From Ruminococcus sp. (lineage in GTDB: Bacteria; Bacillota_A; Clostridia; Oscillospirales; Ruminococcaceae): 9,788 nucleotides of DNA. A program made the translations under genes and the position numbers. A model generated the notes under the pieces. That model did not search any database. It saw only the letters and a list, made by a program, of their open reading frames with translations, and was not told the DNA's origin. The stretch lies in assembly GCA_017418765.1 (NCBI GenBank), contig JAFOMV010000248.1:1-9788 (forward strand), in the 5' to 3' direction. Below, piece by piece: positions 4,914-9,788 of this stretch. Numbering within the stretch: the stretch's first letter is position 1; every line of letters starts with the position of its first letter.

Positions 4914-7637
4914 TTATACCAGTCCCTGCTTTTTAAGCTCATCAGCAACAAGCTTAGCTACGGCTTTAGCACCTGTTTCGGTGAAATGAGTCATATCATT
5001 TCCGCCTGTAGAGCACATATGGTATTTGTAAGCAGCGTCATATCCAATAGAATTATAATGCTTTACCATAATTGAGTTAAGGTCGATAACCGGTATATTG
5101 TAATACTTGCCAAGCTGTTTCATAGCATTGCAGTAGTTGGTATAACTTCCCTTAAAGGTCTTTGAGCCCTTATCGTATGCCTTAAGACCGATAACAGTTG
5201 TAACGAGAATAGGTGTTGCACCCTTCTTCTGAGCGCCTTCGATGTACTTAGCCATGTAATCCTCGAAGCTGCCCTTTGAGCCGGGAACCTTACCGCTTGT
5301 AGGAGCATATCTTTCAGCCTTGTTTGAAGCAGCATCATTGATACCGAACTGAACGAGGAGATAGTCGCCCTTCTTTATTGTCTTGAGGATAGTATCAAGA
5401 CGTCCATTATCATAGAAGCTCTTTGAACTTCTGCCGGCGATAGCCTGGTTGGATACTGTAACCTTATCTGAAAGGTTGTCACCGAGGTGAGCGCCCCAAC
5501 CCTGCTGAGGAGCATAGCTCTTGTTGTATGTCTGTACTGTTGAATCGCCTGCGATATAAATTGTTCTTGCAGCGTTCTTATTTGGATTATCAACAACAGG
5601 TGTTGTTGGTGTTTCATATATCTGAGCGATAGGCTCATCTGTAAATTCGGTTGTCATGTAGTCAAGGTTTGGTCCGCCCTGAGCTGTAGCAGATGTCATC
5701 TTGATAGAGTTTGTACCCTGCTTCAGAGGAAGAACAAGACCTCTTTCTTCCCACTTTGTCCAGTCGCCTGTTGTAAGGAAGTCCTGTATCCAGTAATCCT
5801 TGCCGTTGTTGACTTCTATCTTCATTTTACGGTTATCAGCGCTGCCGTTGGCAATGTTGAATGTACAGAGATAGTTGCCTGCCTGTGGAACGTTTACAGT
5901 CCACTCGATAGAGCTGTTAGTATTATTGTCAAGGTTTACATATGACTTGCCCTTGAAGCCCTTGTTTGTATCCTCAGGAGCACCGTTAGTGATCTTCATA
6001 TCAGAAGCGAAGTACATATTTTCAAGTGCAGGCTGCTGAACAGGCTGCTGCTGTGCAGGCTGTGTCTGAACCGGCTGCTGCTGTGCAGGCTGTGTCTGAA
6101 CAGGCTGCTGCTGAGGATTTGAAGAAACTGACTCAGGAAGGAATGATATAAGTCCGAGGCAGTACTTCTGGATAGAAAGTGCATCAGCGTTAGTAATTCC
6201 GTTTCCGCTTTCTGAAACGTCAGCATTTACTCTGCCCTGATCTGAGATGATGTATTTAGATGGATTAGAGAGAGACTGCATGATAAGGATAGCATCACCA
6301 AGCTCTACTTTGCCGTTGCCGTTTACATCGCCCCATAATGAAGCATTAGGAGCAGATGGCTGAGGCTGTGTCTGCGGTGCCTGAGTCTGAACGGGCTGAG
6401 GCTGAGTCTGTGGCGGCTGTGTCTGCGGAGGCTGAGTCTGAGGCGGCTGTGTCTGAACAGGCTGTGTCTGCGGTGCCTCAGTTACAACAGGAGCTGAAGC
6501 GCCCGGCTTCTGCTTGAGCTGCTTAGCAAAGAGTTCAGCAAGTCTTGAAGCGCCTTCACGGTTAGGGTGAACGTTATCTATATACATTGCGTCAGCCTTT
6601 GCGCTGCCGATAGATACACAGTAATCCTGGAAAAGATTGAAAAGGTCAACTACCTGACAATTCTGTTCCTTAGCGATCTGATCGAGCTCATTAGAGAAGT
6701 ATCTGCTCTTGAGGAGAGGCTTCTTTGATGAGTCGCCCTTACGTCCCTGCTGCTTAACGAGTATGACATCCATGCCCTTAGCCTTAGCTCTCTTTGTCAT
6801 ATCGCCGACATACTTCTTATATTCATCGCCCTTATAGTACTTACCGTCATTGATACCGATAGAGATGATGAAAACATCACCCTTCTTACCGTACTTTTCA
6901 ATAGGGGCAAAGTTACCGTTATTGATGAAGCCCTTTGCATACTCACCGCTGGCAGCCATGTTTCTTATGTTCCAACCCTTGTCAACGTAGTTGCCGAGCA
7001 TCTGGCCCCATCCTGCCTGCTTGCTGGAGTTGAGCGGATAGTAGTTACATACAGTTGAGTCACCGCAAAGCCAGATCGTAGGCGGGAGAGTTGTGCTGTC
7101 AGAATACTTGTTGATCTCGATAGCACTGATAGAGAAAGTAGTACCTGACTTACCTGCACCTGCACGGATATTTACCTGTCCGTCTGTGATAGGAACAAGA
7201 AGTTCGTGAACAGCGTTATTTCCTGTCATATTAACGATCTGGAGCATATTCTCGATGAATACACTTGTACGTGATGTATTACCGAGAGTTACCTTTATTT
7301 TGTATACGCCGTTAGGAACATCTACATTAAGAGTAGTCTTTCCTGTGAACTGAACTGCATCACTGAGCTCATTCTTGCCGGCTGCACCGACGTTCTTTAC
7401 ATCATTGCCTGAGAAGCCGTAGCCCTTGTTTTTATTGTACTTGTCGTTAGCGCTTACGCCTGTAAAGCCGTTCTGAGCGTTTCCGCCAAGATCAAGCTTC
7501 CATTTGTCGGAAGCTGCTGAAGCAGTGATAGAGCTTAATGTACCGATCGAACCTTTGTATGGGATGTAAGCTGATGTACCTGTTACCATCAGCATGGCTG
7601 CAGCTGCAGCCGCCAGCCTTTTAATGCTGTTTTTCAT
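4914..7637 (-). CDS. Secreted double-domain SGNH (CE12-like) acetylesterase with central dockerin
   Basis: A 907-residue modular exoenzyme. Signal peptide at 1-23 or up to about 42. A beta-sandwich-like module spans about 46-178. SGNH domain 1 (about 187-376) has GDST (Ser194), GIND (Asn263) and DNVHP (Asp354, His357). Gln/Thr/Pro linker 386-430. Dockerin 436-498: loop 1 runs from Asp437 to Asp448; loop 2 from Asp473 to Asp485 is one residue longer, as I recall for Ruminococcus dockerins. A second linker spans 503-538. A CBM35/CBM6-like module spans about 540-668. SGNH domain 2 (about 691-907) has AGDST (Ser699), FGIND (Asn767) and DMTHF (Asp881, His884). The motif layout is that of rhamnogalacturonan acetylesterase-type CE12 enzymes; the exact substrate (pectin or xylan acetyl) is inferred. 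The start at 7637 is chosen for AAAAGGAG nine bases upstream and a proper signal peptide. An in-frame ATG at 7730 would add 31 residues without secretion logic. Confidence 0.9.
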   Translation of the reverse strand: MKNSIKRLAAAAAAMLMVTGTSAYIPYKGSIGTLSSITASAASDKWKLDLGGNAQNGFTGVSANDKYNKNKGYGFSGNDVKNVGAAGKNELSDAVQFTGKTTLNVDVPNGVYKIKVTLGNTSRTSVFIENMLQIVNMTGNNAVHELLVPITDGQVNIRAGAGKSGTTFSISAIEINKYSDSTTLPPTIWLCGDSTVCNYYPLNSSKQAGWGQMLGNYVDKGWNIRNMAASGEYAKGFINNGNFAPIEKYGKKGDVFIISIGINDGKYYKGDEYKKYVGDMTKRAKAKGMDVILVKQQGRKGDSSKKPLLKSRYFSNELDQIAKEQNCQVVDLFNLFQDYCVSIGSAKADAMYIDNVHPNREGASRLAELFAKQLKQKPGASAPVVTEAPQTQPVQTQPPQTQPPQTQPPQTQPQPVQTQAPQTQPQPSAPNASLWGDVNGNGKVELGDAILIMQSLSNPSKYIISDQGRVNADVSESGNGITNADALSIQKYCLGLISFLPESVSSNPQQQPVQTQPAQQQPVQTQPAQQQPVQQPALENMYFASDMKITNGAPEDTNKGFKGKSYVNLDNNTNSSIEWTVNVPQAGNYLCTFNIANGSADNRKMKIEVNNGKDYWIQDFLTTGDWTKWEERGLVLPLKQGTNSIKMTSATAQGGPNLDYMTTEFTDEPIAQIYETPTTPVVDNPNKNAARTIYIAGDSTVQTYNKSYAPQQGWGAHLGDNLSDKVTVSNQAIAGRSSKSFYDNGRLDTILKTIKKGDYLLVQFGINDAASNKAERYAPTSGKVPGSKGSFEDYMAKYIEGAQKKGATPILVTTVIGLKAYDKGSKTFKGSYTNYCNAMKQLGKYYNIPVIDLNSIMVKHYNSIGYDAAYKYHMCSTGGNDMTHFTETGAKAVAKLVADELKKQGLV
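6024..6131 (-). repeat. Tandem repeats encoding linker 2 of the double esterase
   Basis: A 30-base unit coding for ten residues (AQQQPVQTQP type) is present about two and a half times with few changes. It links the dockerin to the carbohydrate-binding-like module (residues 503-538). Such linkers are flexible and prone to length change by slippage. Confidence 0.8.
6348..6482 (-). repeat. Tandem repeats encoding linker 1 of the double esterase
   Basis: Short 15-base units coding for PPQTQ or QTQPP are repeated, with variants PVQTQ and QPQPS, over residues 386-430. They separate the first catalytic domain from the dockerin. Confidence 0.8.
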
Positions 7638-7646
7638 TATGATCTT

Positions 7647-7654
7647 CTCCTTTT
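7647..7654 (-). promoter_or_regulatory. Ribosome site deciding the double-esterase start
   Basis: AAAAGGAG on the - strand lies nine bases before the ATG at 7637 and just ahead of a typical Lys-rich signal peptide start. Confidence 0.8.
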
Positions 7655-7662
7655 CAATAGTT

Positions 7663-7686
7663 TTCCTCCGAAAAAAGATGGAGGAA
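7663..7686 (-). promoter_or_regulatory. Leader hairpin carrying a second GGAGG
   Basis: A perfect seven-pair stem, TTCCTCC with GGAGGAA, has a ten-base loop just upstream of the real ribosome site. It places a GGAGG in its 3' arm that could act as a decoy or standby ribosome site. No T-run follows. Confidence 0.35.
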
Positions 7687-7707
7687 TGTAACAAAAATAT
7701 CCCGTTA

Positions 7708-7728
7708 GCAGAAGTGTACAAATTCTGC
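7708..7728. other. Small palindrome in the double-esterase leader
   Basis: The arms GCAGAA and TTCTGC surround nine bases. It lies about 40 bases downstream of the -10 box. It may be an operator-like site or a weak hairpin; I do not recognise the regulator. Confidence 0.25.
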
Positions 7729-7770
7729 ACCTTGATAAATTAACATTTAGCTAATTTATACTGTATTTTT

Positions 7771-7799
7771 ATTATAACATATGCTTGTTCATATTTAAA
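7771..7799 (-). promoter_or_regulatory. Predicted promoter of the double-esterase gene
   Basis: The - strand has a perfect TATAAT (7776-7771) preceded by TGT, which makes an extended -10 box. A weak -35, TTTAAA (7799-7794), sits 17 bases upstream. A weak -35 beside an extended -10 leaves room for an activator, which is inference. Confidence 0.55.
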
Positions 7800-7861
7800 T
7801 GACTGATTCTATCATAAACTTGACTTATCACAGCAAATATCACCATATTCGCCCATATATA

Positions 7862-7898
7862 ATTAAATAATAAAGCGTTAATCATGTAGATTAACGCT
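7862..7898 (-). terminator. Terminator-like hairpin in the intergenic region
   Basis: A perfect ten-pair stem, AGCGTTAATC with GATTAACGCT (7874-7883 and 7889-7898), has a five-base loop. On the - strand it is followed by TTATTATTTAATT. The SGNH gene upstream already has a closer terminator, so this may be a backup, or the end of an unrecognised short transcript starting between about 7900 and 8104. Confidence 0.5.
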
Positions 7899-8052
7899 AA
7901 TATAATTAATATTATACGGATGTTTATATTTAAACTGCACATAACAGTTTGTAATAATATGATGTTTTCCATCATCATCTTGACATTTATGACCATGTTT
8001 TTTTCGAGCCTTCAAAACCCTTGAAAAGCCTGCGTAAAATTGCCATAAAACA

Positions 8053-8096
8053 GCACTATTGATACTTTTATCAACATAAATCACAGCTTATAGTGC
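8053..8096. repeat. Nested inverted repeat
   Basis: The outer arms GCACTAT (8053-8059) and ATAGTGC (8090-8096) enclose inner arms TTGATA (8059-8064) and TATCAA (8069-8074) with a four-base loop. They share one base, so both stems cannot form completely. I cannot assign it to a known element. Confidence 0.35.
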
Positions 8097-8104
8097 GTAA
8101 CGGA

Positions 8105-8145
8105 TAAAAATTCTCCTTTACAAAAATTCATTAGCAAAGGAGAAT
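8105..8145 (-). terminator. Terminator of the SGNH-dockerin gene
   Basis: The perfect ten-base arms ATTCTCCTTT (8110-8119) and AAAGGAGAAT (8136-8145) flank a 16-base loop. On the - strand the stem runs straight into TTTTATCC. It lies about 20 bases beyond the stop codon. Confidence 0.75.
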
Positions 8146-8166
8146 ACTTAAATTAATTTGAGTTAA

Positions 8167-9528
8167 TCAGCGGTTTTTCTTCATGTAATCTGCAAAGCTG
8201 CCCTTCTCTGTTCCTGCCGAACTCTTTGCATAATATGTAAGGATAAATGTAGCGTCACGTCCGTCTATAATATCATCATTGGTAACCTTTGCAGTCAGAC
8301 GCTGTCTTGCTCTCAAAGCCGAATCCTGACCTGCCGAAGTCTTGGCATAATCGGTAAGTACTGTTGTAGCATCACGTCCGTCTATTATTCCGTCAAAGTT
8401 CACATCACCTATCGTACAGCTTCCGGCAGCATTTTCATAGGTCTTGAAAGCAGTTGCAGGATAAGAAGCCTTGTCAGGAAGGTTTTCGTAAACATCAGAA
8501 AGCAGACCTAAGTCGGTGTGGGTATCTCCCAATATATCTATGATCTTTGAAGCAATTGCAAGGTGACCTTTCTGATTCGGATGAACATCCCCCTCAGTAA
8601 GTGATGCTGCTTTTATATCCACAAAGTATGAAGCATGTCCCGGGTTGGAATCGCTCTTTTTTGTTCCTTCATCAAGAGCTGTGAACTCATTCAGGATATC
8701 TGCCTTCTTTATACCGGATACATTATCAAGTTCAGAATCAAAGGTGGCCATTATTCCTTCTAAAACATCTCTCATCTGTTTGATCACGGAATCTGCTGAT
8801 TTCAGTTCCGCATTTGAGTTTATATAGGCAGGTTCAAGCTGTAATGGCTGATAAATATTCTGCACAACTATATCTGCATCAGGATTTATCGCTTTCAGCT
8901 CAGCAGTAATATCGCTGATATTCTTGATGATATGATTCTTTATGTAGCCCTCATTTGCGCCGCTTGTATATCTGAGCTGAGAAGCTGCGCCTCTTATCTG
9001 AGTAATAAGCTCGATGGCGTTTATCATATTCTTTGAAAAGCTCTTTAAGCTGTTAAAATCCACCATCTCTTTGAGCTGATCGAATGTCGGATCATCTGGT
9101 ATATCATCTGCTGTAAAGCCGTCTTTCAGGAAATTCTTCATATTGTTTCCCGGATTCGGCTTTGCAAAATAGTTCAACATATACTTGGACATATAGCCTA
9201 TAATATCATTCCCGCCGATAGATATAACAACACATTCCGCATCCTCAACAGCCTTTTTCTGTTCAGCTGAGAGTGACTTCACTGTATTTAAAAGGTCATC
9301 ACTGTCCGCACCCGAAACGGAATAATTTGCCAGTGTGCCGCTATAGTAATCAGCAAGCATATCGCCGTAGGTGTGTTCAACACTGCCGCTTCTTGTAATG
9401 CCTGCCGAAACACTGTCACCAAACACAACTATATCTTTTGCATCAGTATCAGCAGCAGAAACGCTTGCCGCCGGTATTAATGCAGCAGTGAGGGCAGCTG
9501 CCATTATAAAGGAAATTGCTTTTTTCAT
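8167..9528 (-). CDS. Secreted SGNH/GDSL esterase with C-terminal dockerin
   Basis: A 453-residue secreted enzyme. Signal peptide 1-25, ending ASVSA. The SGNH domain spans about 31-335 with FGDSVSAG (Ser39), the block II glycine in VSGAD (Gly73), GGND (Asn107) and GDVHPN (Asp314, His316), so all four catalytic blocks are intact. It removes ester groups, most likely acetyl or acyl groups on plant polysaccharide; the substrate is not set by sequence. Residues 374-440 are a dockerin of two near-identical halves, each with DGRDAT and YAK-S/T-SAG. Loop 1 is intact (Asp375, Asn377, Asp379, Asp386), but loop 2 has Lys414 in the first calcium position. The start at 9528 has AGGAGGT seven bases upstream. 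The gene is monocistronic with its own promoter and terminator. It differs clearly from the neighbouring CE12-like esterase, so it is not a tandem copy. Confidence 0.9.
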   Translation of the reverse strand: MKKAISFIMAAALTAALIPAASVSAADTDAKDIVVFGDSVSAGITRSGSVEHTYGDMLADYYSGTLANYSVSGADSDDLLNTVKSLSAEQKKAVEDAECVVISIGGNDIIGYMSKYMLNYFAKPNPGNNMKNFLKDGFTADDIPDDPTFDQLKEMVDFNSLKSFSKNMINAIELITQIRGAASQLRYTSGANEGYIKNHIIKNISDITAELKAINPDADIVVQNIYQPLQLEPAYINSNAELKSADSVIKQMRDVLEGIMATFDSELDNVSGIKKADILNEFTALDEGTKKSDSNPGHASYFVDIKAASLTEGDVHPNQKGHLAIASKIIDILGDTHTDLGLLSDVYENLPDKASYPATAFKTYENAAGSCTIGDVNFDGIIDGRDATTVLTDYAKTSAGQDSALRARQRLTAKVTNDDIIDGRDATFILTYYAKSSAGTEKGSFADYMKKNR

Positions 9529-9592
9529 TAATGATACCTCCTGTAACTCATAACAGCATACATGGCTGTCTTATAAATTGATTTATATGTTG

Positions 9593-9621
9593 ATTATATA
9601 TTATTCTCACATAAAAGTCAA
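9593..9621 (-). promoter_or_regulatory. Predicted promoter of the SGNH-dockerin gene
   Basis: The - strand has TTGACT (9621-9616) and a perfect TATAAT (9598-9593) with a 17-base spacer. Transcription would start near 9586, leaving a leader of about 58 bases that ends in AGGAGGT before the ATG at 9528. Confidence 0.85.
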
Positions 9622-9681
9622 TAGTGTAAATAAGCCAATGCTCATGCTTGTTATGTTACAATAGATCATAGACACCAAAAA

Positions 9682-9710
9682 TAGAAAAACAACTCTCAAT
9701 ATGATATAAT
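9682..9710 (+). promoter_or_regulatory. Predicted promoter of the right-edge gene
   Basis: A perfect TATAAT (9705-9710) is preceded by TGA to form an extended -10. The -35 (TAGAAA, 4 of 6) is weak. Transcription would start near 9717, about 40 bases before the ATG at 9758. Confidence 0.55.
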
Positions 9711-9755
9711 GTTAAGTGCTAACAAAAACAAAAATATCAAGAAAAGAGAGTTGTT
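9688..9755 (+). repeat. Inverted repeat spanning the right-edge promoter and ribosome site
   Basis: AACAACTCTC (9688-9697) is the perfect reverse complement of GAGAGTTGTT (9746-9755). The right arm overlaps the likely ribosome site (AAAAGAGAG) of the gene starting at 9758, while the left arm lies upstream of its predicted transcription start. Confidence 0.6.
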
Positions 9756-9757
9756 CC

Positions 9758-9788
9758 ATGAATAGTATAGCACAAGAAGCACGGTTTC
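9758..9788 (+). CDS. Start of a gene cut by the window edge, possibly a transposase
   Basis: Only ten codons are visible, reading MNSIAQEARF. The purine-rich AAAAGAGAG seven bases before the ATG is a plausible ribosome site. The opening residues resemble, from memory, the start of helix-turn-helix plus integrase-core transposases of gut Clostridia. That is weak evidence, but the promoter and inverted repeat placement fit an insertion sequence. It is divergent from the SGNH-dockerin gene. The left end of any such element would lie between about 9622 and 9688; I see no certain terminal repeat. Confidence 0.4.
   Translation, partial: MNSIAQEARF

Larger units (their letters stand above)
7638..8166. 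other. AT-rich intergenic region between the two esterase genes
   Basis: This 529-base stretch has no gene I can support. From right to left it holds the stop-proximal terminator of the SGNH gene (8105-8145), a nested inverted repeat (8053-8096), AT-rich DNA, a terminator-like hairpin (7862-7898), the promoter of the double-esterase gene (about 7771-7799) and its leader of about 125 bases with two small hairpins. Two short open frames on the - strand lack ribosome sites. Confidence 0.65.

Noticed and set aside
4748..4951. A 67-codon - strand frame over the esterase 3' end and terminator
   Set aside because: It overlaps the double-esterase end in another frame and runs through two hairpins and the terminator.
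6024..6482. The tandem repeats in the double-esterase gene as a CRISPR-like array
   Set aside because: They are in frame, encode Gln/Thr/Pro linkers, and have no unique spacers of constant length.
7772..7996. A 74-codon hydrophobic - strand frame upstream of the double-esterase gene
   Set aside because: It lacks a ribosome site, overlaps the predicted promoter, and its Ile/Asn/Met bias is what AT-rich intergenic DNA gives.
7878..8084. A 68-codon - strand frame starting at GTG, whose stop falls inside the hairpin at 7874-7898
   Set aside because: There is no ribosome site, its AT-driven composition is rich in His, Tyr and Asn, and no family is recognisable. It remains a faint possibility because it ends in a terminator-like hairpin.
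4914..9528. The two esterase genes as a tandem duplication or one operon
   Set aside because: Their catalytic domains and dockerins are of different types, and each gene has its own promoter and terminator.

Overview
The window looks like chromosome from a fibre-degrading gut or rumen Firmicute of the Ruminococcus group (Oscillospiraceae; R. flavefaciens, R. albus or R. champanellensis-like). The grounds are two secreted SGNH esterases carrying dockerin modules, Gln/Thr/Pro linkers, strong AGGAGG ribosome sites, TTGACT-17-TATAAT promoters and AT-rich intergenic DNA. The species cannot be fixed from the sequence alone.

Left part, + strand. Bases 1-422 hold no convincing gene but are rich in structure: a long imperfect hairpin (3-89) whose wobble pairs only work in + strand RNA, and two related hairpin repeats exactly 150 bp apart (104-138 and 254-288) on either side of a TTGACA promoter. 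An operon follows: an ECF-type sigma factor (423-932) and, 13 bp on, a large membrane-anchored beta-propeller protein (946-3333), probably its sensor/anti-sigma partner. A hairpin at 3348-3385 ends the operon and also serves the convergent gene.

Middle, - strand. A CPA2-type cation:proton antiporter (4611-3424) has its own sigma-A-type promoter and a small terminator-like hairpin in its leader.

Right part, - strand. Two separately transcribed, secreted, dockerin-bearing esterases follow. The first (7637-4914) has two CE12-like SGNH domains around a central dockerin and a carbohydrate-binding-like module. The second (9528-8167) has an SGNH domain and a C-terminal dockerin with one damaged calcium loop. 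Each has a promoter and terminator, and the first also has a structured 3' UTR. They probably remove acetyl or other ester groups from hemicellulose or pectin while attached to a cellulosome-like scaffold.

Right edge. A divergent gene begins at 9758 (ten codons visible). It resembles the start of a transposase ORF and has a promoter and an inverted repeat that would hide its ribosome site only in read-through RNA.

The most interesting leads are the structured RNA-like region upstream of the sigma factor, the sigma/propeller pair near dockerin enzymes, the central-dockerin double esterase, and the read-through guard at the right edge.
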